Shown here piece after piece: positions 45,105 through 54,124 of a stretch of DNA of 64,000 nt. Numbering within the stretch: the stretch's first letter is position 1; each line of letters opens with the position of its first letter. A program made the position numbers and the translations under genes. The notes under the pieces are model-generated. The model saw nothing but the letters and a program-made list of their open reading frames with translations, had not been told where the DNA came from and made no database searches. The stretch comes from DASPJQ01 sp035299065 (GTDB lineage: Bacteria > Bacteroidota > Bacteroidia > Flavobacteriales_D > UBA2798), in assembly GCA_035299065.1 (NCBI GenBank), contig DATGXI010000082.1, forward strand, positions 1 through 64,000, read 5' to 3'.

Positions 45105-47999
45105 CTATTTGACCTTCACATTGTCGGCCTTTTCCTGGGCCTCGCTCATCACTTTATCTGCCTTTGTGTTGGCTTCATTTTCAATTTTTTGCGCTTTTTC
45201 TTCGCCCTCCTTATTGATTTTTTCGGCCGATTTTTCAGCTACTTTCTTTTTAATTGGGTTATTACCAGCCTCTTCTATAAGTTTTTCGCCAGCCTTTTTG
45301 GCCTCGGCACGGGTTTGATCGGCCAAACGCTTGCCCTCAGCCTTGATCTTATCGGCCTGTACTTTTGCATCAGCCAGAATCTTCTTTTTCTCGGCATCAA
45401 GTTTCTCATTCACATCTTCCTTCACTTCTTTTACTTTCTCCTCAATTTTTTCCTTGATCTCTTCTTTGATGTCTTCTTTTACATCGCCCAATTGCTCCTT
45501 AAGGTTGGTTTTTAGTTTAGGGTCAGTTACCGTTCCTGTCATTTTTATTTTCAAATTCACATTCTCACCCAATTTCACATCGGCACCTGATTTATTGGCT
45601 TTGTCAACCAACGAATTCAACACATTGTTGGCTTCTCCACCAAATTCGCTGCGCGGAATGGCCATGGCAATGTCATAATCAATTTCACCGGTAAATGCAG
45701 TGTTTCCGCCAATGTTTGTTTTATAATTTCCAACTTTCACATCGTATGGTTTTACCCATACTTTACCGTCTTTAAATTCAAAAAACACTTTTATGTCCTG
45801 TATGTTTTGCTTGGCAAGTTTTTGAATTTTTAACTCCTGCGCCATTTTATTTAAAGGCTCAAATCCTTCAATGAAAATGTTTTTTGATGCCACATATCCG
45901 CCACCCGTTAAGGTATTAAATAACGGTGACAATTGCTTGTCAAGTTTTGCGTTCATGTCAAACACCGATGAGAATTTTCCTGTACATTTTGACGCAATGG
46001 GCGCCATTTTTTCAATGGCGTTAAATGTTTGCGATGTTTGCTTGATGTCAAGGTTTTGAATGTTGTATGTCATTTTTATGGCTGGTTCCATTATGTTGGT
46101 GGTATTGTATGATCCACCAAGCGTAACATCACCACCAAGCGTGTTCATTTTTAAATTATTAAACATGAGTGTTTCATCGCGTATAATTAATCCGCCACTC
46201 ACATTTTCCATTATCAGGTCAGGTTTACCGGGATACATTGCCGGATAAATTACTTTACCAAAACTGGTGCTCATAGCAAAGTCAATGTTTTTTGGAATAC
46301 CAATTACGTACGATGCATTGGGGTCAGCCGGAGCCGTTTCGGTTGTTGTTGCAGTTGCGCCAGTTGCTGCCGGTGTTTCACTGGTTGTGCCCATGAATTC
46401 TTTCAAATCAACAAGGGGTGAACTTAAATCAAGATTTCCTTTAATGGTTTCGCCCTTGAATATATAAGGCAAATAATTTTCAAGCTTACCATTTGCCTTT
46501 ATGCTTGTTTTGCCAACCTCGCTGTCAAATGCTACAAGGTCAAGTATTTTTGGCGAAAACGTTAACTCTGCCTTATTTATTTTAGTATCGTAACCCAGCT
46601 CTTTGCTTGAATAATTTATGGCCTCAGCAACCAAATTACCCGTTGCCTGGAATTTCTCATAGTCTTCGGCTTCCAACGCTGAAAGGTGTCCTTTTACAGC
46701 AACATCAGCCTTTAGGTGGCCATTGTAACTTTCACCTTCACCAACCGGAATAACGTCCTTTAAGGTTGCCAGGTTAATGTCGGTTTTTATGCCTAAATCA
46801 ATACCCGGATCACTCATTGGTGTTACCAGGTTAAAGTGCCCACTCAATGGATTTCCGCCCAAGCTCATGGCAATTCTTGGAATGTTTATTTTCATGTCGT
46901 CCATTGAAGGATTACCGCCCGCACTTGCCTTGCCGTCAATAAAAATTCCGGTTGCCGACTTTGGCAAACCAGGGTAATGGAAACTTCCGTTATTCACGTC
47001 AAGGTTTACTGCAAAGGCAGGCATTGACTTTTCGTTCATTTTTCCTTTTACAAAACCATCAAATTTGGTGCTTCCATCCACTTTTACGCTGGCAAAGTCT
47101 TTTGTATATGCACCCGGCACAAGTGATAATAAATTTTTGAACCTGTTCTCATTTGATTTGAATTTCACATCCATTTCCAAATCGTTGGCCATGGCCACCC
47201 AACCGTCAAAATCAAGTTTAAAATCATTGAGCACAAATGAATTTTGCTTAAATGTATATTTGCTGTTTTTTAAATCCATGTCAACATTCATCTTGATATC
47301 GGTTTTCACCTTTTTCATGTATGCCATGCCACCCATACTGAAATCAATAGCATCTGTTGTAGTGGTTGTTTCCAGCAAACTCTGATCAGCCGTAAAATCA
47401 CCCGTACCAGTATGGTTTAGCTTGTCAATTTTCAAGTAGGTTCCACCCTGCCTGTCATCGTAAACAATGTTGGTGTTTTCAATGTAGTACTTTTGCAATT
47501 TAAGTGCGAAATTGGAGGCTGTATCCTGTTTTTGCTCAGGTGTTTTTTCCGCTTCGGTTTTCACAATGTCCCAATTTGCCTTACCGTTTTCCAAAACCAG
47601 TGCATTGATATTTGCATTGACTATCCCAATTTTTTTAATGTCAATTTTATCGCCCCACAATACGCTTTTGATGTCAACGGTTACCAATAGGCTTTTTACC
47701 TTGAGTAAACTGGTGCCTTTAAATTCCTTTATACCGTTTAGCTGAACGTCTTTCAATTCGAGCGTAAAATTTGGGAAGGTTGAAATTAACGTCATGCTAT
47801 AATCTTCGCACTTAAACTCAGCGTTCAGGTTATTGTTTATTTCTTTCTTCACATACTCAAAAATCTGTTTCTGGAACAGGAATGGAAGAATAATGGCTAG
47901 AATGAGCAGGACAAGAAAACTTATTCCTGTCCATTTAAGGATTCTGCGCAATAAACTTTTTTTCTTCTTGGGGTCACCTGTTTTTTTCTTTCTGAACAT
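45105..47999 (-). CDS. AsmA-family protein with long charged C-terminal coiled coil
   Basis: From the ATG at 47999 the protein has 964 residues. An upstream ATG at 48053 would overlap aroC by 43 bases and add 18 unlikely residues. A Lys-rich cytoplasmic start and one membrane helix (LLRRILKWTGISFLVLLILAI) precede a large periplasmic AsmA-like beta region with FPNFTLELKDVQLNG near residue 70. AsmA-like proteins are thought to bridge inner and outer membranes and move phospholipids. The last roughly 125 residues are a highly charged coiled coil rich in K, E and A (VKEDIKEEIKEKIEEKVKEV). It starts 11 bases after the end of aroC and is probably co-transcribed with it. Confidence 0.82.
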   Translation of the reverse strand: MFRKKKTGDPKKKKSLLRRILKWTGISFLVLLILAIILPFLFQKQIFEYVKKEINNNLNAEFKCEDYSMTLISTFPNFTLELKDVQLNGIKEFKGTSLLKVKSLLVTVDIKSVLWGDKIDIKKIGIVNANINALVLENGKANWDIVKTEAEKTPEQKQDTASNFALKLQKYYIENTNIVYDDRQGGTYLKIDKLNHTGTGDFTADQSLLETTTTTDAIDFSMGGMAYMKKVKTDIKMNVDMDLKNSKYTFKQNSFVLNDFKLDFDGWVAMANDLEMDVKFKSNENRFKNLLSLVPGAYTKDFASVKVDGSTKFDGFVKGKMNEKSMPAFAVNLDVNNGSFHYPGLPKSATGIFIDGKASAGGNPSMDDMKINIPRIAMSLGGNPLSGHFNLVTPMSDPGIDLGIKTDINLATLKDVIPVGEGESYNGHLKADVAVKGHLSALEAEDYEKFQATGNLVAEAINYSSKELGYDTKINKAELTFSPKILDLVAFDSEVGKTSIKANGKLENYLPYIFKGETIKGNLDLSSPLVDLKEFMGTTSETPAATGATATTTETAPADPNASYVIGIPKNIDFAMSTSFGKVIYPAMYPGKPDLIMENVSGGLIIRDETLMFNNLKMNTLGGDVTLGGSYNTTNIMEPAIKMTYNIQNLDIKQTSQTFNAIEKMAPIASKCTGKFSSVFDMNAKLDKQLSPLFNTLTGGGYVASKNIFIEGFEPLNKMAQELKIQKLAKQNIQDIKVFFEFKDGKVWVKPYDVKVGNYKTNIGGNTAFTGEIDYDIAMAIPRSEFGGEANNVLNSLVDKANKSGADVKLGENVNLKIKMTGTVTDPKLKTNLKEQLGDVKEDIKEEIKEKIEEKVKEVKEDVNEKLDAEKKKILADAKVQADKIKAEGKRLADQTRAEAKKAGEKLIEEAGNNPIKKKVAEKSAEKINKEGEEKAQKIENEANTKADKVMSEAQEKADNVKVK

Positions 48000-48010
48000 A
48001 GTATATGGTT

Positions 48011-49090
48011 TTAAATTTTTGTTGTTCGGTTTAATAATATAAAGTCGGCACAAACCATGGCCGCCATGGCTTCAACAATGGGCACAGCACGCGGCAATAC
48101 GCAAGGGTCATGCCGGCCTTTTACCGCCAGGGTTGTTTGATTTCCGTTTGCATCAACGGTGTTTTGTTCCTTTAATATTGTAGCTGTTGGTTTAAAAGCA
48201 ACGGTAAAATATACAGGCATTCCGTTTGTAATTCCGCCTTGTACCCCTCCTGAATGATTGGTTGTTGTTTTTATTTTTCCGTCACTAAACGTGAATTCAT
48301 CGTTATGGCTGCTACCGTTCAATTGAGTTCCGGCAAAACCTGAACCATACTCAAATCCCTTTACTGCATTAATGCTTAACATGGCATGACCCAACACTGC
48401 ATGAAATTTGTCAAACACGGGTTGACCTAAACCTGCGGGTAAACCTTTTATAATACAGGTAATGGTGCCTCCCAGGCTATCACCTTCGTTTTTTGCTTTT
48501 TCAATGGCGGCAATCATTTTTTGAGCAATGGGCGCATCAGGACAGCGTACCGGTGTTGACTCTATTTTTGATTCATCAATTTGGTCAATATCAAGAGTAC
48601 TTTCAATGGTTCCAACCGATCGTACAAATGCACATATGCCAATACCGTTAGTTTGTAAAAATAATTTTGCAAAGGCTCCGGCCACTACACGGCTTGCCGT
48701 TTCACGCGCACTTGAGCGCCCTCCACCGCGGTGATCCCTTGTGCCGTACTTTTCCTCGTAAGTAAAATCGGCATGTGAGGGCCTGAATATGCTTTTAACA
48801 TTATCGTAATCTTCACTCTGGTGATCTGTATTTGGAATTTCGAACCCAATGGGGGTTCCGGTTGTTTTGTTTTGAAAAACACCTGAAAGTATTTTAACCG
48901 CATCGGCTTCGTTGCGCTGTGTAGTAATGGAGCTTTGTCCGGGTCTTCTGCGGTTTAACTCTGTTTGAATAAAATTGCTGTCAACCGTAAGGCCGGCCGG
49001 GCACCCTTCAATAATTCCACCTATGGCCTGGCCATGGCTTTCACCGTAAGAAGTAAGTTTGAAAATGTTCCCGAAGGAGTTACCGGTCAT
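48011..49090 (-). CDS. aroC: Chorismate synthase
   Basis: The 359-residue enzyme has the chorismate synthase signatures GESHGQAIGGIIEGCPAGL near the start, RRPGQSS, GTRDHRGGGRSSARET and a late GRHDPCVLPRAVPIVEAM. It converts EPSP to chorismate using reduced FMN, the last shared step of aromatic biosynthesis. Other shikimate genes are not nearby. A well-formed promoter lies directly at its start codon, and the AsmA-like gene follows. Confidence 0.97.
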   Translation of the reverse strand: MTGNSFGNIFKLTSYGESHGQAIGGIIEGCPAGLTVDSNFIQTELNRRRPGQSSITTQRNEADAVKILSGVFQNKTTGTPIGFEIPNTDHQSEDYDNVKSIFRPSHADFTYEEKYGTRDHRGGGRSSARETASRVVAGAFAKLFLQTNGIGICAFVRSVGTIESTLDIDQIDESKIESTPVRCPDAPIAQKMIAAIEKAKNEGDSLGGTITCIIKGLPAGLGQPVFDKFHAVLGHAMLSINAVKGFEYGSGFAGTQLNGSSHNDEFTFSDGKIKTTTNHSGGVQGGITNGMPVYFTVAFKPTATILKEQNTVDANGNQTTLAVKGRHDPCVLPRAVPIVEAMAAMVCADFILLNRTTKI

Positions 49091-49124
49091 GTGGGTAAAG
49101 TTAACTGACTTCGTTAAAAACCAA
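49091..49124 (-). promoter_or_regulatory. Promoter of aroC with -7 box five bases from the ATG
   Basis: On the minus strand, TTG (49122-49124), an 18-base spacer and TAACTTTA (49096-49103) match the Bacteroidota consensus in one weak position. Only 5 bases separate the -7 box from the ATG, which suggests a leaderless message. Confidence 0.55.
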
Positions 49125-49172
49125 CACCTAAAGCACTTTAAGTTTTACACGTTTAGGTATTTTTATAAAATT

Positions 49173-49210
49173 AAAAACCATCCCTGTTCGCAAGGATGGT
49201 TTTTTGTTTT
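49173..49210. terminator. Terminator of ndk
   Basis: AAAAACCATCC (49173-49183) pairs perfectly with GGATGGTTTTT (49194-49204) and has T runs on both strands. Confidence 0.9.
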
Positions 49211-49224
49211 AGTATTTTAAGTGA

Positions 49225-49644
49225 TTATGGACGCTCAAACGCGCTGAAAAAGAAGTTTCCTTCAATTTGCGCATTTTCATCACTATCACTGCCGTGCACT
49301 GCATTTTTTGCCTTTGATTCGGCAAACATTTTGCGAATAGTGCCTTCAGCAGCCTGTGCCGGATCGGTGGCTCCAATCAACTCACGAAAACTTGTTACAG
49401 CATTGTCTTTTTCAAGTATGGCAGCATAAATTGGCCCGCTTGTCATGTAGTCAACCAATTCGCCATAAAAAGGACGCTCTTTATGGACCTCATAAAATTT
49501 ACCCGCCTGGTCACGTGTTAAACGTGTGTATTTTAGGGCAATAACTTTAAATCCAGCCCCTAAGATTTTATCCAGGATTTTACCTGCATGACCATTCTCA
49601 ACCCCATCAGGTTTGATCATGGTGAAAGTACGATTTCCGCTCAT
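49225..49644 (-). CDS. ndk: Nucleoside-diphosphate kinase
   Basis: The 139-residue protein has the NDK beginning (RTFTMIKPDGVENGH) and the active-site NAVHGSDS near residue 111, with the phosphorylated histidine, followed by the closing FFSAFERP. Length matches the family. It equalises NTP pools using ATP. It has its own -7 box and terminator. Confidence 0.97.
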   Translation of the reverse strand: MSGNRTFTMIKPDGVENGHAGKILDKILGAGFKVIALKYTRLTRDQAGKFYEVHKERPFYGELVDYMTSGPIYAAILEKDNAVTSFRELIGATDPAQAAEGTIRKMFAESKAKNAVHGSDSDENAQIEGNFFFSAFERP

Positions 49645-49660
49645 TATCTAAAAATTTGGC

Positions 49661-49668
49661 CAAAAGTA
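49661..49668 (-). promoter_or_regulatory. -7 box TActTTTG of ndk
   Basis: On the minus strand TACTTTTG is an exact consensus match, placed 16 bases before the ATG. No -33 TTG is well spaced. Confidence 0.45.
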
Positions 49669-49883
49669 TAAAAATATTGACCCGTATGGTGCTTCAGTAT
49701 GGTGAATATTGCCTGTTTGAGCTTAAAAACGAGTTGGGTCAGGTGTAAAATGATTGCCCTTCCAACTTGCTAATAACCGGTTATTATTCGCCATCAAAGC
49801 TTGAAACAGGTTATGGCAGCCTAAAAAATACTACCGAAAAAGGCAATAATGTGTAAACCACGGTAAAAACTGAAAAATATTGC

Positions 49884-49891
49884 TATTTTTG
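49884..49891 (+). promoter_or_regulatory. -7 box TAttTTTG of the lipoprotein gene at 49915
   Basis: TATTTTTG is an exact consensus match 23 bases before the ATG. The rest of the 49645-49914 gap shows nothing further. Confidence 0.5.
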
Positions 49892-49914
49892 CGCTAAACG
49901 AACGAACTATCCAA

Positions 49915-50808
49915 ATGAAAAACCTTTTAATCGCAGGCTTTTGCGCCACGCTAATCATACCGGCACTAACGGGATGTGGCGGTGAAGAAAAAACCCAGGT
50001 GACCGTGAATACCGACACTATTCCAAAGGACACGTCTGGCCAGTTACAGGAAGAAATCTTCTACCAGATTCCTACTCCCAATGAATTGTTTGGCATTATC
50101 AAACAAATTGGTGGAAAAGGAAACCAGGGCATTCTTCATAAAGTTGAAGATGGAAGTAAATACAGCGATGCTCGTCAAAAGGCATTAAATTTTGGAATTT
50201 ACAGCGCTGATCTTGCCTATGCCAGCTCATACGATTTTGGAACATTAAACCTTGATTACCTTAATCTTATAAAGAAAATGGGTGATGAAATGGATATTTC
50301 AGGGGCGTTTGATAAAACTGTTTTTGACCAGGCGGCCAAAAACATTGATAACAACGATTCTATCATGAAAATTTCAAACGGCTTGTACTTTAAAGCCTAC
50401 TCGTTCCTTGAAGAAAATGAACGTGGCACGACACTTGGTAACATCGTAACGGGAGCATGGATAGAATCTCTTTATCTTATCACAAGTGTAGCAGGTCCTT
50501 ATAAAGAGAATGATCCGGTAATACAACGCATTGCCGAGCAAAAATACAATTACGAAAACCTTTGGGGTTTCTTAATGAAGTATGAAAGCGATGAAGGCAT
50601 TAAACAAACTATTTCTGAGCTTGAAGAGCTTGGGATGATATTTGACAGCCTTGAAATGAAAGATGGCGGAGAAGCCAAAGTGGAAGAAAAAGACGGGAAA
50701 AATGTAATTGTGGGTGGTAGTGACATTGTTATTACCAAAGCACAATACAATGACCTCGTGAAGAAAATTAAAGAATTAAGAACAAGAATGATAACCGTAA
50801 ACGCCTAA
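49915..50808 (+). CDS. Uncharacterised lipoprotein, first gene of a pair
   Basis: The 297-residue protein has a signal II peptide ending ALTGC (Cys21) with GGEEK after it. The mature part is mostly helical (ARQKALNFGIYSADLAYASS, GAWIESLYLITSVAG, TISELEELGMIFDSLEM). I recognise it only as a type conserved in Bacteroidota with no assigned function. The partner gene follows after 4 bases. It has an exact -7 box upstream. Confidence 0.75.
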   Translation: MKNLLIAGFCATLIIPALTGCGGEEKTQVTVNTDTIPKDTSGQLQEEIFYQIPTPNELFGIIKQIGGKGNQGILHKVEDGSKYSDARQKALNFGIYSADLAYASSYDFGTLNLDYLNLIKKMGDEMDISGAFDKTVFDQAAKNIDNNDSIMKISNGLYFKAYSFLEENERGTTLGNIVTGAWIESLYLITSVAGPYKENDPVIQRIAEQKYNYENLWGFLMKYESDEGIKQTISELEELGMIFDSLEMKDGGEAKVEEKDGKNVIVGGSDIVITKAQYNDLVKKIKELRTRMITVNA

Positions 50809-50812
50809 AACC

Positions 50813-51472
50813 ATGAAAAAATTAGCATTAAGCATATTGGCACTACTGGCTATAGAGAACCACAGTTTTTTGATTGCACAACGTGGGAATTGCTCAGGTG
50901 AACATAACTTTTGTTTTCCTGAAAAAGACAAGAAAAAAGGTGGTGCCAAAGATGTTTGGCAATACAATAACCAAAGTAAAAGTGGTTTGTTTGCTGAAAA
51001 CGAAACAACTGAAATTACCGTGGTAACCTATAAAGACACTGAATACATGCTTGCATTTTGTTCTGACAACGAAATGCTGGAAGGTAAAATCCAGTTCAAA
51101 CTTTATGACTTCGTAACCAAACAGGTTGAGAAAAAACGTCCCGGCAAAATTAAATTTGCTGATCCAACTGACTCAACAGGCGTACGCATGCTTGAACGCG
51201 ATACGGTTTACAAAGATGTTGCTTATGAAAAAAGTAAAAAGCTTTTATTTGACAACACCAAAAAGGAAAATGTTCAGCATTTTGAGTTCATTTCTGAAAA
51301 AACACGCAAACTTCTTGTAGAGGTGTTCATCCCTTCATCAGGAGGAGGCTCTGAAGCGTCAACCGGTAAAAAAAATACGGCTGATGATAAAGAAATTCAA
51401 GCCGCTACCTATAGCTGCGTTGGTATGTTGGTAATGCACCAAAAAGCATTGGTAACAGGATTTCAGAAATAA
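50813..51472 (+). CDS. Uncharacterised exported protein, second gene of a pair
   Basis: The 219-residue protein has a signal peptide (KKLALSILALLAIENHSFLIAQ) and a cysteine-containing start to the mature part (GNCSGEHNFCFPEKDKKKGG). The middle is beta-rich (ITVVTYKDTEYMLAFCSD) and the C-terminus contains a low-complexity SSGGGSEASTGKKN stretch. I do not recognise the family. It is 4 bases behind the lipoprotein gene and is followed by a terminator, so the two form a closed transcription unit. Confidence 0.7.
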   Translation: MKKLALSILALLAIENHSFLIAQRGNCSGEHNFCFPEKDKKKGGAKDVWQYNNQSKSGLFAENETTEITVVTYKDTEYMLAFCSDNEMLEGKIQFKLYDFVTKQVEKKRPGKIKFADPTDSTGVRMLERDTVYKDVAYEKSKKLLFDNTKKENVQHFEFISEKTRKLLVEVFIPSSGGGSEASTGKKNTADDKEIQAATYSCVGMLVMHQKALVTGFQK

Positions 51473-51493
51473 CCATATTATACACCTTATTGT

Positions 51494-51531
51494 AAAACGC
51501 GATCTGCTAAACAGGTCGCGTTTTGTATTTT
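51494..51531 (+). terminator. Terminator after the two-gene unit
   Basis: AAAACGCGATCTG (51494-51506) and CAGGTCGCGTTTT (51512-51524) form a 13-bp stem with one G-U pair, then a T-rich tail. Confidence 0.9.
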
Positions 51532-51570
51532 TAAGAAGTTTCCTACTTCATTCTCCCTTAACTTAGCACC

Positions 51571-52608
51571 ATGAACAAACAGGTACTTTTAAACCTAAAT
51601 CCCAACCAGGTACGCCAAACCCTTGAACACATTGGTGAAGCTCAAAACATTGTTATTACAGCACACCAAAACCCCGATGGCGATGCCCTGGGATCATCAC
51701 TGGGTTTGTACCACATTTTAAAAGCTGCAGGAAAAAATTGTGTTTGCGTGCTTCCCGATGCCTTTCCACATTTTTTGGCATGGATGCCGGGCATAAATGA
51801 TATTGTAATTTTTGAAAGCGATAAGGAAAAGGCAAACGCACTGCTCACCAATGCCAATCTTATTTTTTGCCTCGATTACAATGCCCCTGACCGAACCGGT
51901 ACAGCAATGGGCGAAGCCATAAAAGCTGCTAAGGGATATAAAATAATGATTGATCACCATCCCGATCCACAGGCATTTTGCGATTTAACCATCAATGAAC
52001 CGGCTGACTGCTCCACCGCTCAACTCATTTATCGTTTTATTGCAACCTTGGGTTACGAAAATCAAATCCAAAAAAATGCCGCCACGTGTTTATACACCGG
52101 TATTATGACCGACACCGGGTCATTCAGGTATCCCTCAACCACAGCTGTTACCCATTACGTGGTAGCAAAACTCATTGAAGCCGGAGCCGATAACGGGCAA
52201 ATACACATTAATGTTTACGACACCAATACCGAATCAAAACTACGACTAACTGGTTATGCACTTACGCAAAAACTTGTGGTGCTTAAAGAACATGCAACGG
52301 CTTATTTTGTGTTGACTATAAAAGAACTGAAAGATTTCAATTACCAGAAAGGCGATACGGAGGGTTTGGTGAATTATGGCCTTAGCCTGGAAGGAATAAA
52401 AATGGCTGCCATTTTCATGGAAACGGAAGACCTTGTAAAAATTTCATTCCGATCAAAAGGAAACGTACCCGTTAACGAGTTTATGGGCAAAAATTTTAGT
52501 GGGGGTGGACACAAAAATGCAGCCGGGGGCAGATCAAATAAAGGACTTGATGTAACCATTCAGCATTTTTTAAGTTTAATACCGTCATTCATGGCACCTT
52601 ATAAATGA
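51571..52608 (+). CDS. nrnA: DHH-family phosphoesterase, NrnA-like (oligoribonuclease / pAp phosphatase)
   Basis: The 345-residue protein has the DHH/DHHA1 motifs: AHQNPDGDALGSSLGLYH (about 31-47), MIDHHPDP (about 125), TDTGSFRYP and the C-terminal GGGHKNAAGG (about 311). It degrades short RNA and can hydrolyse 3'-phosphoadenosine 5'-phosphate. It overlaps the next gene by four bases (ATGA). Its placement ahead of a GldI-like gene recalls Flavobacterium loci, as I remember them. A TAACTTAG box ends 4 bases before the ATG. Confidence 0.92.
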   Translation: MNKQVLLNLNPNQVRQTLEHIGEAQNIVITAHQNPDGDALGSSLGLYHILKAAGKNCVCVLPDAFPHFLAWMPGINDIVIFESDKEKANALLTNANLIFCLDYNAPDRTGTAMGEAIKAAKGYKIMIDHHPDPQAFCDLTINEPADCSTAQLIYRFIATLGYENQIQKNAATCLYTGIMTDTGSFRYPSTTAVTHYVVAKLIEAGADNGQIHINVYDTNTESKLRLTGYALTQKLVVLKEHATAYFVLTIKELKDFNYQKGDTEGLVNYGLSLEGIKMAAIFMETEDLVKISFRSKGNVPVNEFMGKNFSGGGHKNAAGGRSNKGLDVTIQHFLSLIPSFMAPYK

Positions 52609-53174
52609 AAAAGCATCTTTTATTTTTATGCATTTTAATGGCCTCGTGCTCACCTGAGCAGCAGGAAGAACCACCTATTGAATACAAGGATGTAAAAGAC
52701 ACCCTGCAGGAATGGAATAAAGTAAACCACGCACAGGAAATTCTTGACATTGAGGCTTACGTTAAGCGCCACGGGTGGAATAATGTAACAAGTACCGGCA
52801 GTGGCCTGTATTATGTGATTTACAAAAAAGTTGATACCAATGTGGTAAAAGCAAAACCCGGTTTGATTGCGCGCATCAATTATACCATTTCGTTGCTGAA
52901 TGATACCGTTTGTTATACCTCGGGTGGTGAACCCGATGAATTTGTAATTGGTATGGACAATGTTGAAAGCGGTTTGCACGAAGGTATAACGTATATGCGC
53001 GTTGGCGAAAAAGCAAAAATTTTAATGACCAGCAACATGGCCGCTGGCCTGGTGGGTGATTATGATCAAATTCCTCCACAAAGCAGTCTTATTTTTGACG
53101 TGGAGTTAGTGGAGTTAATGGACCCGGAAACCGAAAAACCATACGTTAAACCAAAAAACAACGTTGTAAAATAA
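52605..53174 (+). CDS. FKBP-type peptidyl-prolyl isomerase lipoprotein, GldI-like
   Basis: The 189-residue lipoprotein has lipobox ILMASC (Cys15) and an acidic linker. A single FKBP domain follows (about 65-175; GLYYVIYKKVD, ARINYTISLLNDTVCYTSGG, GLHEGITYMRVGEKAKILM). GldI of gliding bacteria is an outer-membrane-associated FKBP lipoprotein of this size and context, so this is its likely counterpart. It is translationally coupled to nrnA. Confidence 0.82.
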   Translation: MKKHLLFLCILMASCSPEQQEEPPIEYKDVKDTLQEWNKVNHAQEILDIEAYVKRHGWNNVTSTGSGLYYVIYKKVDTNVVKAKPGLIARINYTISLLNDTVCYTSGGEPDEFVIGMDNVESGLHEGITYMRVGEKAKILMTSNMAAGLVGDYDQIPPQSSLIFDVELVELMDPETEKPYVKPKNNVVK

Positions 53175-53216
53175 AATTACCTTACTGTTGCCTATAAAAA
53201 CAAATAAAAACGGCAT

Positions 53217-54119
53217 ATGAACAAAAACACCATCGGTTTAATTGCTTGTTGTTTCACCTTTGCAATTGGTTGCAACGTAGAAGGAGTGAAAAACAATACC
53301 ACATCAGCTAATGATAAGGTTGACGTTGATACTTCGGTAAAAACTTCAGGCATTCCACAGGATTCGCTTACGGTGAATTTTGACTCGGTATTTTCATTCA
53401 GCGAAAACGATCCCATTGACAGTATCAAATTAAAATCAGGTGTGCGGGTTTCTTACCTTGTACGTGGAACCGGTAAACCGGTAAAAAAATACGATGTAGC
53501 CGCTATCAATTATCGCGGGGCCGTTGAAGGCGGAAAAGAATTGGAAAGCAATAAACTTTTTAATAAACCTATTCCCTATGTGGTTGGCATAGGAATGACC
53601 TTTGATGCATTTGACGAAGTACTGGAAAAATGTAAGTATGGCGATAAAGTACGTTTCACCATTCCGGCCGATAAAGCATACGGGAAAAAAGGACGTGGTG
53701 GAGCTATACCCCCCAATACAAATCTTGTATATGAAATTGATGTGGTACAGCCCATTGTAGGCAAAAAAACCAAATCAGGTTGCGAATATTTTACCTTGTA
53801 TAAACCCGATGGCCAAACAAAGCAGCCTGCTTTTGGCGACAAAATTGAGCTAAGCTACATGGGTTGGATTAAAAAAACAGGACGCTTGTTTGAAGCTTCG
53901 GCCGCCAATGGCAAATTAGCCGAATTTGAATTGGGTGGTCAGGCTGCCCTTAAAGCATGGCAGGAAACCGTGGCCGAAATGCATGAAGGTGAAAAAGTAC
54001 TGGTATTGGCTCCGGCTTCCACTTGTTATGGAAGCAAGGGTGTACCCGAATTGGTACCTGCCAATAGTGACCTGGTTTATATCCTCGAATTAAAAGGTGT
54101 AACACCTAAGGAAAAATAA
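53217..54119 (+). CDS. Lipoprotein with two tandem FKBP-type PPIase domains
   Basis: The 300-residue lipoprotein (lipobox FAIGC, Cys19) has two FKBP domains. The first, about 75-178, has RVSYLVRGTGKP, GDKVRFTIPADKAYGKKG and PPNTNLVYEIDVV. The second, about 190-298, has GDKIELSYMGWIKKTGRLFEA, EGEKVLVLAPASTCYGSKG and NSDLVYILEL. The second half is more like the catalytic consensus in the YG(s)KG loop. It lies 42 bases after the GldI-like gene and 5 bases before the next, so the PPIases form one expression unit. Confidence 0.88.
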   Translation: MNKNTIGLIACCFTFAIGCNVEGVKNNTTSANDKVDVDTSVKTSGIPQDSLTVNFDSVFSFSENDPIDSIKLKSGVRVSYLVRGTGKPVKKYDVAAINYRGAVEGGKELESNKLFNKPIPYVVGIGMTFDAFDEVLEKCKYGDKVRFTIPADKAYGKKGRGGAIPPNTNLVYEIDVVQPIVGKKTKSGCEYFTLYKPDGQTKQPAFGDKIELSYMGWIKKTGRLFEASAANGKLAEFELGGQAALKAWQETVAEMHEGEKVLVLAPASTCYGSKGVPELVPANSDLVYILELKGVTPKEK

Positions 54120-54124
54120 TTTCA

